DNA from: Anolis sagrei
Taxonomy: Eukaryota > Chordata > Lepidosauria > Squamata > Anolidae
Length of the DNA stretch: 64,000 bases
Direction: 5' to 3'
NCBI RefSeq assembly: GCF_037176765.1
Contig: NC_090023.1
Coordinates: 170,049,506-170,113,505 of the forward strand
This document shows, in pieces, positions 33,165-45,465 of the stretch. The position numbers were made by a program, and so were the translations under genes. Each line of letters begins with the position of its first letter. The first letter of the stretch is position 1. The notes beneath the pieces were generated by a model. It was not told the origin of the DNA. It did not search any database and was given only the letters and a program-made list of their open reading frames with translations.

Positions 33165-34020
33165 TAAAATGTAGATTATTTATTATTTTATTTACAGTAT
33201 TTATATTCCGCCCTTCTCACCCCTCAGGGGACTCAGGGCAGATTACAAAGTACATATACATGGCAAACATTCAATGCCATAGACACACAACATATATAGA
33301 CAGATACTCAGAGGCTCTTTAACATTCCAGCTTCTGGCTGCAAGGGGAGCCGTTGCTTCCTCATTCTTTGCATACTTCCTGGAGATTTTTTATGGCATCG
33401 TAAATCAGCTAAATTCACCTCTCTACATAAGTGGTACCTAAATTTCCTACTTGACAGATGCATTTGTCTTTCGGGCTGCAAAGTTCGACAACAAGCTACA
33501 CAATTTTGGTCGGAAGCTCACTCCAACCCGGGTGGCTTCGAACTCATGACCTTTCAGTCAGTAGTGATCTTAATGCAGGGGTCCACAAACTTTTTAAACA
33601 GAGGGCCAGGTCACAGTCCCTCAAACTGTTGGAGGGCCGGATTATAATTTGAAGAAAACATGAATGAATTCCTATGCATACCACATATTTTATTTGTAGT
33701 GCAAAAATCACTTTAAAACAATACAATAATTAAAATGAAGAACAATTTAACAAATATAAACTTATTAGTATCTCGTTGGGAAGTGTAGGCCTGCTTTTGG
33801 CTCATGAGATAGGATTGTTGTTATTGTTGTGTGCTTTCAAGTCGTTTCAGACTTAGATTGACCCTGAGCGAGGGCCGGGTAAATGACCTTGGAGGGCCGC
33901 ATCCGGCCCCCGGGCCTTAGTTTGAGGACCCCTGTCTTAATGCATCACAAATACCGCACAGTTAAACAGGTTAAAACACTTTCAAACCAGGAACATAATT
34001 ACCAGTAAAAATATATATAT
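33165..34020 (-). mobile_element. tRNA-headed SINE with CR1/L2-like tail, split by hAT
   Basis: Minus-strand relative of the SINE at 56006-56497. The tail 'ccgcccttctcacccctcag' lies at the left and the tRNA-like head with B-box (reverse of 'cgaactcatgacctt') near 33540. A hAT element at 33576-33934 interrupts it. The edge after 33943 is uncertain. Confidence 0.65.
33576..33934. mobile_element. Non-autonomous hAT element, GGGTCCACAAA type
   Basis: Ends CAGGGGTCCACAAACTTT and AGTTTGAGGACCCCTG. The 8-bp duplication is TCTTAATG (33568-33575 and 33935-33942). No transposase in 359 bp. Confidence 0.9.
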
Positions 34021-34024
34021 ATAG

Positions 34025-36111
34025 TGTAATGATCACTTCACTTCACTTTATTTCTAAATTAGTCACTCTCCATCAAGGTGCTCCGAGCGACTTACAATCT
34101 AAAATAGCATTTACACAATATAAAAACATTCAACAGTGACTATTTGGCAAATTAGATGTGATCACTTTACTTAAATGCACAACCAAACAGCCAAGTCTTG
34201 AGTGCCTTTACAAACGGTCGCAACTCCGACATTGCTCTAATTTATGGAGGCAATGGGTTCCACAGAATTGGAGCATAGATCGAAAAAGCTCTATGCCTTG
34301 TAGCTTCCAGGTGTACCTCCCTAGGGCCCGGTATATATAGGAGATTTTCCTGGGTGGATCGAGGTGACCACTGATGGGAAAAAGGAATGAGGCGGTCCCT
34401 AAGATATAAAGGTCCTTGGCCATTTTGAGCTCTAAATGTCAGGATCAGTATCTTGTAAGAGATCCAATGTTCTATTGGTAGCCAATGCAGTTGTTGCAGA
34501 ATCGGTGTGATATGGGATCTTATAGATCAGTGTTTCTCAACCTGGGGGTCGGGACCCCTGAGGGGGTCACGAGGGGGTGTCAGAGGGGTCGCCAAAGACC
34601 ATAAGAAAACACAGTATTTTCTGATGGTCATGGGGATTCCATGTGGGAAGTTTGAGCCAATTCTATCATTGGTGGAGTTCAGAATGCTATTTGATTGTAA
34701 TGAACTATAAATCCCAGCAACTACAACTCCCAAATGTCAAGATCTATTTTCCCCAGACTCCACCAGTGTTGATATTTGGGCATATTGAGTATTCGTGCCA
34801 AGTTTGGTTCAGATCCACCATTGCATGAGTCCACAGTGATCTCTGGATATAGGTGAACTACAACTCCCAAACTCAAGGTCAATGCCCATCAAACCCTTCC
34901 AGTGTTTTCCACTGGTCATGGGAGCCAAGCTTGGTTCAAATCCATCGCTGGTGGAGTTCAGAATGCTCTTTAATTATAAGTGAACTATAAATCCCAGCAA
35001 CTACAACTCCCAAATTACAAAATCAATCCTCCCCCAACCCCACTAGCATTCACATTTGGGCATATTGGGTATTTGTGTCCAGTTTGGTCCAGTGAATGAA
35101 AATCCATCTTGCATATCAGATATTTACATTATGATTTATAACAGTAGTAAAATGACTGTTATGAAGTAGCAATGAAAACAATACTATGGTTGGGGGTCAC
35201 CACAACATGAGGGACTGTATTAAGGGGTCACGGCATTAGGAACGTTGAGAACCACTGTTATAGATGATCCCGCTAGCAGCCTGGCCGCTGCATTTTGGAC
35301 CATCCGAATCTTCTGGGTTGTTGACTTCGGAAGGCCGGCATATAAGGCGTTGCAATAGTCCAACCTCGTGGTGACTGTTGCATGGATTAATGTTGCCAGT
35401 GCTTCTACCGAAAGGTAGGATGCCAATTTCCTTGCCTGACGAAGATGAAAAAAGGCCTGCTTACTTATGGCAGTGATCTGGGCCTCCATTGTCAGCGATG
35501 AGTCCAACACAACCCCAAGGCTTTTAACAGTGGCAGACAGAACCAGAGCTTCCCCATCGAAATCAGGCAGAGACTGGGTTAATTCTGGCGGCTGGCCAGG
35601 CCAGAGTATCTCAGTTTTAGCAGGATTCACTTTTAGTTTGCTCGCTCGCAGCCAACTCATCACTGCTTCCAAACACAGCCTAAAGTTCTCAGGAATTGCA
35701 GTTGTCCCAGGTTCGAGACGCAAGAGTAGCTGGGTATCATCTGCATACTGGTAGCACTCTATGCAAAAGCTCCGCACCAGTCCAGCAAGTGGTCGGACGT
35801 AGATGTTAAATAACAGGGGCGAGAGGATAGCACCCTGGGAAACTCCACAGCAAAAGCAGGAGCTCTCAGAACTTTGGCCTAACCACTCCACCCTCTGTCT
35901 CCGATCCCGGAGGAACAAATTGAACCATTTCAGGGCTAAACCAGACATAGCCAATTGATGAATCAGCAAGTCATGGTCCACGGTGTCAAATGCAGCTGTG
36001 AGGTCGAAGAGTACCAATAGCGCTGATCCACCTGGGTCTAACTGACAACGAATTTCGTCAGTAATAGCTACCAAGACAGTCTCTGTCCCATGACCTGAAC
36101 GAAAGCCTGAT
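34025..36111 (-). mobile_element. L2-clade LINE with RT, holding a hAT
   Basis: The minus-strand frame 35220-36074 is open for 284 codons. It contains ALLVLFDLTAAFDTVDHDLL, CGVSQGAILSPLLFNIYVRP, the RT catalytic QYADDTQLLLRLE, LKVNPAKTEILWPGQPPELT and [20 protein letters not shown]. The last residues of that frame are hAT sequence. L2 resumes at 34520 and runs to the tail at 34025. It lacks the endonuclease part. Confidence 0.92.
34528..35257. mobile_element. Non-autonomous hAT (SPIN/URR1-like ends)
   Basis: Ends CAGTGTTTCTCAACCT and, reversed, CAGTGGTTCTCAACGT. The 8-bp duplication TTATAGAT lies at 34520-34527 and 35258-35265. The interior has the shared module three times in diverged form. 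The ends and the 'attatgatttataacagtag' segment resemble the SPIN/URR1-type hAT elements, by recall. Confidence 0.9.
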
Positions 36112-36610
36112 GATCAGAATAGTATGTATGTATATGTGTAATAAATATCCTGCCTTTTCCCAGCATAGGATTCAAAATAGCTGGATTTTACAGGCACAAT
36201 AGCAGAATCGAATAGAAATATGAGTAGGAGGCTTCCCTTCACACTGCAACCCTCACCATGAATTACAGACCTGGAGCATCTAAAGCCAATCCCATCCTTT
36301 TCAGGTACTGGAGAAATCAGAAGACAGGGGTGTCAATCAGTAGAACAATGTTGGGTTTAACCCTCTTTTAATATTGTTCATTGTGTGTGAATATTAAACA
36401 TATTCTAAATATAAGTACCTATGTGGGACCTGTTTACCAAAAAAAGTTGGTGTATCCATTTCACCATCCATCCAGCCACGAAGGGACAAGGATAAGAGGT
36501 AAGGGCTTCCGAAAAGCTAAGGAGGAAATCCATTGCTAGTTTCTATTTTGGCAGTGAACACACAGTTTACTGAAGACCAGCTTAGACATTTTGCTTTTCC
36601 AGCTACTATA
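36112..36610. other. No recognisable feature
   Basis: No gene seen. Confidence 0.4.
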
Positions 36611-36612
36611 CT

Positions 36613-36908
36613 AATTTTGTTGTTGTTCATTCGTTCAGTCGTCTCCGACTCTTCGTGACCTCATGGACCAGCCCACGCCAGAGCTCCCTGTCGGCCGTTA
36701 CCACCCCCAGCTCCTTCAAGGCCATCTTCCGACCTGAGAGTCCCATCTTCCAATGGCATACCGACATATCTCTGGTTGTACTGGTCCATTTAGTTTTCTT
36801 GGCAAGGATACTGGAGTGGTTTGCCATTGCCTTCCCCAGGGATCACGCTTGGTCTGACCTCTCTGCCACAACCGTCCCGTCTTGGGTGGCCCTTCACATA
36901 ATACCATT
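36613..36908 (-). mobile_element. BovB LINE 3' end
   Basis: The plus strand reads 'gttcattcgttcagtcgtct', then 'cttcgtgacctcatggacca' and 'ggatactggagtggtttgcc', the reverse of the BovB 3' region. Confidence 0.85.
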
Positions 36909-37524
36909 TGATATATCACATAACAAAAGAAAGAAATGCTTTTTGCCTAAAAGGGATCTACAGTAGAAACTTGGGTGGTTTTTTTCCCAGAATTGCCTCC
37001 TTCCCCACTGTTGTGATTAACTCTAATAATCGAGTCACTTTGGGAGATAGGGTGGTCTACAAATAAATTATTATTATTATTATTATTACTATTAAATTTT
37101 ATTTTATTGAGGAAAAACAAAAATAGACAAAATTCAGATTATAAGGCAAAAAATGACTTTATTTAAAAAAATGAAGCCACTCAAAATAGGACAAAGAATC
37201 ATGGCTACATAGTTTTGCATTAGAAGTATCCATATAAATTACCAGTACAATTTTTATAACATATGAGTGATATCTGAAGGAAATTCCCAAAGCATTTGCT
37301 CTGAGGTCTGATAAGAGTTCCATATTCATGGGTGATGTTCTTCAGTCCATAATTAAATACAATTCTTAGTTTTCATTTCTCCCTTTATTCACAAACACAT
37401 ACAGAGCTATTTGAGCAGGGACTTAAACCCCCTTCTCCAAAGTTGTAGCCCAGTACACAAACCACTGAATTTTACTGGATGTACATAATTTGGGTTGTGG
37501 ATGTGCTGGTCTCTCATTTTTCAT
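36909..37524. other. Mostly unrecognised; LINE tail at 37015-37090
   Basis: A short 'gggagatagggtggtctaca' plus ATT array is a LINE tail. The rest is AT-rich, with no gene. Confidence 0.35.
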
Positions 37525-39660
37525 TATTTATTTATTTATTATTCAAACTTATATGCCGCCACTCCCCTGGGGCTCGGAGCAGCTTACAAGAACAGGCTAA
37601 AATCTAACACAATTTAAAAACAATTTAAAAACAGCAATATCAAAGATCAAAGGGCTGTCGAAACAGATATGTCTTACATGCCCTGCGGAAAGCTGATAAG
37701 TCCCGCAAGGCACGGATTTCAGGTGGCAGAGTATTCCAGAGTGATGGTGCCACTGCTGTAAAGGCTCTGCACCTGGTTGCTGTTAGACGCAAGGACTTGA
37801 TACTGGGAATTTCCAATAGATCTTGGTCCTCAGAACGGAGGGATCTCTAGGGTTGGTAAGGGGTGAGGCGGTCCCTCAGGTACATCGGCCCCAGACCATG
37901 CAAGGCCTTAAAGATAAGTACCATCACTTTGAAAGTGATCCGGTGCTCAATTGGTAACCAATGCAGCTGCAGTAAGATTGGTGTTATGTGGCATCTCATC
38001 GGAATTCCCGCAAGAAGCCGAGCAGCTGTGTTTTGTACCAGCTTGAGCTTCCGGATCACCGACAGAGGAAGGCCAATGTAGAGGGCGTTACAGTAGTCCA
38101 GTTTTGAAATGACCGTAGCCTGGATCACCGTAGCTAGGTTGTCCCTGGACAGGTAGGGGGCCAGCCGTCTAGCCTGCCGCAGATGAAAAAAGGCGGTTCT
38201 GCTAACGGCAGAGACCTGGGCCTCCATCGTCAGCAGAGGGTCCAAAAGGACTCCCAGACTCTTTACCAATGATGACGGGTGTAGCGCCTCGCCATCCAGG
38301 GTAGGCAGCTGGATATCCCCACTGCCCGGTTGACCCAGCCATAGGATCTCCATCTTTGCTGGATTCACCCTCAACCTGCTGGCACACAGCCATCCAGTAA
38401 CGGCCTTGAGGCACTGATGGAAATAATTGGATACAGAGTCCGGTCGGCCTTCCATCTTCAGCACAAGCTGAGTGTCATCAGCGTATTGGTAACGCTGTAC
38501 AAGCCCAAAAACCTCAAACCAGCTGAGCAAGTGGTCGCATATAGATGTTAAACAACAGAGGGGAGAGAATGGCCCCCTGAGGAACCCCACAAAATAGAGG
38601 GGACCTCTCAGAGACCAGGCCTCCCCTCTCCACTCGCTGTCCATGGTTATGAAGAAAGGAGGACAGCCAATTTAAAGCTGTCCCCCTGACTCCAACAGCA
38701 GCAAGGCAGTGGGTCAAAAGATTGTGATTGAATGTGTCAAATGCTGCTGTAAGATCCAATAACACAAGCAGCGCAACCCGCCCTGGTCAAGTTGGCATCG
38801 AAGGTGATCCGTGATGGAGACCAGCACAGTCTCTGTCCCGTGCCCTGCAAGGAAGCAGGACTGGAAGGGATCTAATCCGGCTGTGTCGTCTAGGAATTGC
38901 TGCAACTGCTCCGCTGCTGCCCTCTCAATCACCTTGCCCAGGAACGAGAGATTCGAAACTGGGCGGTAACTGGAGGGAACTGAACTATCTAAATCTGGTT
39001 TCTTCAGCAGGGGAGAGACCACCGCCTCTTTTAAACTCCTTGCTCAAGGGAGCTGTTTATAATCTTCAACAGAGGGTCACGTAATCCCTCCAAGCAGGAT
39101 TTCACCAACCAAGAGGGACACGGATTGAGGGAGCAAGTGGTCAGTCTAGCTACAGCTATGAGCCTATTGACAGCCTCTGCGTCCAGCGGGATGAACCGGT
39201 TGAGGACGGGCCCAGCAAGTGACCACGGAGTCTCAAGTTCTCTCACTGTATCAATTGTGCCCGGGAGGTCCCGGCGAAGTAGCGAGATCTTGTCTGCAAA
39301 ATAGCTCTGAAAAACCTCAGCTGAAGGGGCCTAATCACCACTTTTTGGGATGATAGGAACCGTCGTTAGAGATCAAATTATTTTGAACAATTTTGCCGGG
39401 TGTGAGCTAGCAGACGCTATCAAAGAGGTATAATATACTTGCTTTGCCTCGGTGATAGCATGCTCATAGGACTCCCTAAATGCCTCATAAGCTGATCTCG
39501 ATGCTCCGTCATGGAGTTCTCGCCACACGCCCTCTAGCCGTCTCTTTTCCCGCTTCATCAGTCGAATGGGATATAGTATATAAAGTGCTACCTTTGTTTT
39601 TATACATGTCGTTAATGACATTGTTTGGATCTTGTACAGTGAAGATGTGGGACATGTGTC
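37525..39660 (-). mobile_element. L2-clade LINE with RT, about 2.1 kb
   Basis: The minus strand encodes in order: SYRPVSNLSFLGKVIERAAA; LDPFQSCFLAGHGTETVLVS; LDLTAAFDTFNHNLLTHCLA; CGVPQGAILSPLLFNIYMRP; the RT catalytic [72 protein letters not shown]. The upstream part near 39400-39560 includes a pre-RT segment (SAYEAFRESYEHAITEAKQV). It has several frame breaks and no endonuclease. Confidence 0.92.
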
Positions 39661-39667
39661 TCGCTCA

Positions 39668-40132
39668 GGCTGGCATGTAGCTGGGGGGGGGGGGTTGAGA
39701 GGGTTCAGCCCCCCCCCCCCCCCGAAATTCTCAGGGTGGTCCATGAGAAGGCCTTACTGCTACATTATTTAAACTGTTATGTGTATTCATATCATGATCT
39801 GATCACCATGCTCAATATATCCCATATGCATGGGGGTATTGGGATAACAATACAAAAGGTTTCTAGAGTAGATCCTCTCTCACTCATTTCACTTCACTTC
39901 ACTTTATTTCCTAATTAGTCGCTCTCCACCAAGGTTCTCCGAGCTACTTACAATTTAAAATAGCATTTTACAATATAAAAACATTCAACATAAAAACATT
40001 CAACAGTGACTATTTGGCAAATTAGATCTGATTACTTAAATGCACAACCAAATAGACTCAGACTCATCCCCTCCCCCGAACCAAACTCAACCCCCCCCCC
40101 CCCCAATCAAAATCCTGGCTAGGGGCCTGGCA
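39668..40132. mobile_element. hAT element, poly-C/poly-G type, holding an L2 tail
   Basis: It matches the element at 3004 across 'aaggccttactg' to 'cccatatgcatgggggtatt', with 'gcatgtagc' near the left end and 'ggctaggggcctgg' at the right. An L2 3' tail (39890-40058) sits inside. No clear 8-bp duplication was found, so the edges are approximate. Confidence 0.7.
39890..40058 (-). mobile_element. L2 3' tail fragment inside hAT
   Basis: 'cttcactttatttcctaatt' and 'ctccgagctacttacaattt' match the tails at 34040 and 61600. Confidence 0.75.
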
Positions 40133-40500
40133 ACACCCATCAGCTCTTGCCATCATAGTCAGGCTTGATGGGAAGTAGAGTATTACTATTGCTAGTGGTA
40201 ACAATGAGCATACTGCTCAATGCTCCATAGTAAATAATGGCTGGTTTTCATTTAATTCGATCTCCTATTGAAATTCTAAACCCCCTAGCTTGAACTGAAC
40301 ATATATAGTCCCTACTCTGCAATAATAGATACACTTAAATATTTTCAGTAGCACAATATAGTAGAGCAAACAGAGAAGACTATACAACAGGCAATTATGT
40401 GAAGAAAAAATGATCAAAACATCCGAGAAACAAACATTTGGCACATTTTTAATAAAATCTGTCATTTTTTCCTGCATTTGGTGTTCTTTTTTATTTTGGA
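40133..40500. other. No recognisable feature
   Basis: AT-rich; no gene. Confidence 0.4.
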
Positions 40501-40502
40501 AC

Positions 40503-40886
40503 TAGCCGTCGCCTGCCACGCATTGCTGTGGCCCAGTCTGTGTATATGTGTTTGTGTGTATATATGTGTGTATATGTGTGTGTATGTTTGTGTACTTACT
40601 TACTTAGGCAATCCCTCGTTGCCCAAGTAAGATTGTCCTCCAAGTTCGGTGTTTGTGTATATGTGTATATATGTGTGTTTGTGTATATATGTGGTTTTGT
40701 GCATACATTGTAATGATTTTGGGGGGGTTTTTAAGTCTCTTCTGCTGTGTTTTTCAGTATTTTTATGAGTGATGGTCACTTGTTGGCCTGATAGGTGTAT
40801 TGTGTCCAAATTTGGTCTCAATTAGTCCAGTGGTTTTTGAGTTATGTTAATCCTACAAACGAACATTACATTTTTATTTATATAGA
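40503..40886 (-). mobile_element. Helitron, minus strand
   Basis: Starts TCTATATAAATAAAAATGTA at 40886 and ends at CTAG (40503-40506) after 'gcaatgcgtggcaggcgacg' (both minus strand). It contains (TG)n runs and a short piece, 'ggcaatccctcgttgccc', matching the LINE end at 50335. Confidence 0.85.
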
Positions 40887-40894
40887 TTTTATCA

Positions 40895-41905
40895 CACAAA
40901 ATCTGGCCGTGGTGGTCCACGCCTTAGTCAGCTCCAGATTGGATTACTGTAATGCACTATACGTGGGGCTGCCCTTGAAGACGGCTCGGAAATTTTAATT
41001 GGTCCAACGGGCGGCAGCCAAGTTACTAACTGGAGCGACTTACAGGGAGCAATCAATCCCCCTGTTTAAGGAGCTCCACTGGTTGCAGTTCATTTTCCGG
41101 TCCCAATTCAAGGTGCAGGTTCTTACCTACAAAGCCCTGAACAGTTTTGGACCCGCCTACCTGCGTGACCGCATTTCGGTGTACGAACCCACACGATCTC
41201 TTCGATCATCTGGAGAGGCCCTGCTCTCGCTCCCGCCCCCTTCGCAGGCATGATTGGTGGGGACGAGGGAAAGGGCCTTCTCTGTGGTGACCCCCTGACC
41301 CTGGAACTCACTCCCCAAGGATATCAGGCAAGACCCCACATTGGCAGTCTTTAGGAGGAGCCTGAAAATATGGCTGTTCCAGTGTGCCTTCCCTGAATAA
41401 AGGAAACAATGCCCTGCTCTGACCAATTCCCTGCAAAACTACCCGTTGGGTTGCTCTCCCTACATTTCCTTTAAACCCTCCTGCTTAGATACATCCTACC
41501 TCTGTTCACGCCCAGAAGGTCCTAGGGGCATAACATTGAATCTGAATGTTCTGTCGCGTGCTGGGCCTGTAAAGAATTTCCTTTAGAACAGGACATGCAA
41601 CCTTTGCCCAGCGAGAAGCCAGGGGAAAAGTTCTCAGAGGTTTTCCACCACAAATGATCTTTAGATGGCTTGTGAAGTATTTTTTTAAATTTCATTTATT
41701 ACATCTGGCCTGGCCATAAGGTTTTAAATTCTCTGTGTTATTGTTTATATGTAAGTTATATTAATTGTACTGTTTTATTTGCTTGCCGTTTTGTTTTTAC
41801 TGATGTGTTGTTAGGCTTGGCCTCATGTAAGCCATCCCCAGTTCCTTTGGGGAGATGGTCGCAGGGTATAAATACAGTTTTTTTATTATTATTATCATCA
41901 TCATC
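40895..41905 (+). mobile_element. L2-clade LINE 3' end
   Basis: It encodes [40 protein letters not shown] and [20 protein letters not shown] in two frames. An unrelated piece of about 170 bp interrupts the 3' UTR near 41510-41680. The tail is 'gggtataaatacag' plus ATT/ATC units. Confidence 0.88.
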
Positions 41906-41984
41906 ATCATCCGCAATTTTTCAGCATTTGCACAATTAGAGATATCTGGCAACTTATCATTTAAGAGTATTTGGGTGACTAAGG

Positions 41985-42120
41985 CTCCTTCTACACTGCC
42001 ATATAATACAGATTATCAAAGCAGATAGTCCACATTATCTGCTTTGAATTGAATTATATGACTCTACACTGCCATATAATCCAGTTCAAAGCAGAAGATT
42101 TTATATGGCAGTGTAGAAGC
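41985..42120. mobile_element. Palindromic MITE, CCTTCTACACTGCCATATAA type
   Basis: Inverted ends 'ccttctacactgccatataa' and its reverse, with internal inverted 'gattatctgctttgaa' units. Related pieces lie at 33146, 44694, 46036 and 48965. The superfamily is not determined. Confidence 0.8.
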
Positions 42121-42480
42121 GCTGACAGACGTGAAGAGCCAAAGACCATCATCGGAGGTCACCACGACTATCCCAACGCGATCTGCTCTATATACCGGGT
42201 CCTAGGGAAGTGCACTTGGAAAGCACCAGACGCAGGGCCTTCTCTGTTTCTGCCCCTGCCTTATGGAATTCCTTGCCTCCCTATTTGAGAGCCATGCGTG
42301 ACTTAGGGCATTTTATCCTAGCACTTAAGACCTGGCTTTTTACTAGAGCATTTGACCCATGTTAATTTTAATATTTGTATGTATGTGTTTTATCCTGTAT
42401 AATTAATGCAATGTAAATCGCCTGGAGCATCTCGGATGGAGGGCAATTAATAAGTAATTAAAGTAATTAAAGATGATGAT
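42121..42480 (+). mobile_element. L2-clade LINE 3' end
   Basis: Matches the 3' end of the L2 at 30795 in reverse ('ggagggcaattaataagtaa'), ending in (GAT)n at about 42470-42505. Confidence 0.7.
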
Positions 42481-42505
42481 GATGATGGTGATGGTGATGA
42501 TGATG

Positions 42506-42842
42506 GAAGGAATATAGTAAGAGAAAAAGTCTACAGGCTGTAAGTTATTTTATGGCCTCAATGAATAAATCATGTATATGATAAATGTGAACTGCAATGA
42601 AAAGTTGCTAAAAGGCACGATCCATATATTAGGTATGCTAGTAAAGAATAAATATAGAGCTAAAGTTCACAGCTCACAACAAAAGCAATCTTTGATATGG
42701 CAATCTTTCACAAGGCAACGATTACAAAACCATATAATGGAAAAATAATATTTGTTGGCATAAACATATACAAAAATACTGAAATAGTGAACACGAGGTT
42801 CAACACTTATTTGGTCATCTACACATTATTGCGTCCTCTGCT
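42506..42842 (-). other. Probable 3' UTR and downstream flank of DNAJC12
   Basis: Repeat-poor AT-rich sequence following the stop codon on the minus strand. No canonical AATAAA is seen close to the stop on this strand; variants exist, so the poly-A site is not assigned. Confidence 0.4.
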
Positions 42843-42937
42843 TCATATTTCATAGTTCCTGAATTTGCGCAGGAGTTCAGATGGAGTATCGCCCGACCAG
42901 CGGAAACGTAAATGCCAACAGTTTAGATCGGAAAATC
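42843..42937 (-). CDS. DNAJC12: DNAJC12 exon 5 (coding part)
   Basis: 95 bases; completes Gly, then [20 protein letters not shown] and [10 protein letters not shown], stop TGA at 42845-42843. Acceptor 'ccgtatag'. The C-terminal motif is nearly identical to human. Confidence 0.97.
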
Positions 42938-45422
42938 CTATACGGAAACAAAGAGAGGAGATGAAGAAGAGAGGGAAAGAATCAATCTTACAGAACTGTA
43001 AACATGAAATAAAATTTCTTTTGATACAGAAACAACTGGCTCCACAGCCATTAGAAGGATGGCTCTCAGTTTTTAACCAGAAAACTTTTTTAAAGGGGAA
43101 GCTCTGGGGTTGCTCCAGATACAGTGCAAGAGACCCAGCAAGGCATATACAGCCCGTGAGCTCCATAATTGCTCCAACTCTGCTATAGGAGAAACTATGT
43201 ACAGGCAGTCCCCAAGCTACAAACAAGATCATTATTTTTACATTTGTTCCTAAGTTGAATTTGTTTGTAAGTCAGAACAGGTACATCTTGAAGTGTATCT
43301 CCAGCCTATCTAGGATGTCATCCTTGAAGTGACTGGACTGACCTTGAAGGAGCTGGGGGTGGTGAGGGCCAACAGGGAGCTCTGGCGTGGGCTGGTCCAT
43401 GAGGTCACGAAGAGTCGGAGACGACTGAACGAATGAACAACAACAATCTATCTAATCTATCTATCTATCTTAGCTTTGAGTAGCAAATGGAAGGGTTAAC
43501 ACCCCTGTGGCATTTGTTTTGCTGTCTGTGCCCTTGTTTAGACGGTTTCGCTCACTTCCTGTCTCTGTGATAACTGGATTTTGAAAAATTTGGCTTGTTG
43601 TGGAAGCAAGGATTGGTGATAAAACTTTTTTCCCCATAACTCTTTCAGGAATGAATTTCATTTCTGAGGGGTCGATTTCACCTCACTTCCCGTTGTCTCA
43701 CTCCTATTCTTGACTATGGGTTGTTTGTAAGTCGGATGTTGTAACTCAGGGACTACTTGTATTTGAGAGGGAAGGAAGAACTGGGACTATTAGGATGTGC
43801 ACGTCACTCAATCTGGCCCTGGACTTGCCAAACATACACAAAGTTTTTCAATATACGACTTCGGCCCAGCTTACTTGTCCAAACGTATCTCCCTCTACGT
43901 TCCGCCTCATAGTCTGAGATCTCTCGGTCCCACCAGCTTCGCAAACGCAGCTGGTGGGGATGAGGGACAGGGCCTTCTCGGTGGTGACCTCCCACCTGTG
44001 GAATTCGCTCCCCAGTGAAATTAGATCGCCGTCCTCCCTCCTTTCTTTCAGAAGAAAACTGAAAACGTTATATAACGGCACCTGAACAGTGAATTGGACC
44101 AGATGGTTGTTATAATGGAAATGCTTTTATGATTGGATAACTAATGTTGTTTTCATGTATTATATTGTATGATTTTATTTTGCTTTTATAATTGTAGTTA
44201 TTGCGGCATCAAATCTTTGCCATTGTTAACTGCTCTGAGTCCCCCTGCAGGGTGAGAAGAGTGGGGTAGAAATGCTGTAAATAAATAAATACAGATCCCT
44301 TGAAGATCCCAAGCTAATCGACATTCTCTCCAGTCTGCAAATTGTAAATATGACAATATCAAAGTCCCATAGGATCAGCAATTTCTCAGTAACAACAGCT
44401 TTTTACACAGCCCGCCAGCAAGACTGAGTAATGTGTGATTTGTATGGTTTTTATATTTTTTTTATATCATATGCTGTTGTTTTTAACAGAATTTCGTTAT
44501 AATTGTTGAGGCATCGAATTGTTGCCAATTTGTGAACAGCTCCGAGTCGCCTCTGGGCTGAGAGGGGCAGTGTATAAATATAGCAATAAATAAATAAATA
44601 AATAAACATGTGCCAATTAACATTGAATCCTATTGCCTTCATACAGTGGTCCTGAATTTCATCTGCCTCCCTGTTGAGACAAATAAAAGATTGGGCCCCT
44701 TCTACACTGCCATATAAAATCCAGATAATCTGCTTGGAACTGGAGTATATCACAATGTAGACTCGTGGACAACAAGTTAAACGTGAGCCAACAATGTGAT
44801 GTAGCGGCAAAAAAAGCCAATGGGATTTTGGCCTGCATCAATAGGAGAATAGTGTCTAGATCTAGGGAAGTAATACTACCCCTCTATTCTGCCTTGCTTA
44901 GACCACACCTGGAATATTGTATCCAATTCTGGGCACCACAATTCAAGAGAGATTTTGACAAGTTGGAATGTGTCCAGAGGAGGGCGACTAAAATGATCAA
45001 GGGTCTGGAGAACTAGCCCTATGAGGAGCGGCTTAAGGAGCTGGGCATGTTTAGCCTGAAGAAGAGAAGGCTGAGAGGAGATATGATAGCCATGTATAAA
45101 TATGTGAGAGGAAGTCACAGGGAGGAGGGAGCAAGCTTGTTTTCCGCTTCCTTGCAGACTATGACGCGGAACAATGGCTCCAAACTACAAGAGAGGAGAT
45201 TCCATCTGAACATGAGGAAGAACTTCCTGACTGTGAGAGCCGTTCAGCAGTGGAACTCTCTGCCCTAGAGTGTGGTGGAGGCTCCTTCTTTGGAAGCTTT
45301 TAAACAGAGGCTGGATGGCCATCTGTCAGGGGTGATTTGAATGCAATATCCCTGCTTCTTGGCAGGGGGTTGGACTGGATGGCCCATGAGGTCTCTTCCA
45401 ACTCTTTGATTCTATGATTCTA

Positions 45423-45465
<43 letters not shown>

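Noticed and set aside
34025-39660. Long minus-strand frames with RT motifs as host genes
   Set aside because: All match L2 ORF2 and are 5'-truncated, broken copies.
42843-43232. 129-codon minus-strand frame as one gene
   Set aside because: Only the last 95 bases are DNAJC12 exon 5; the rest is intron read-through.
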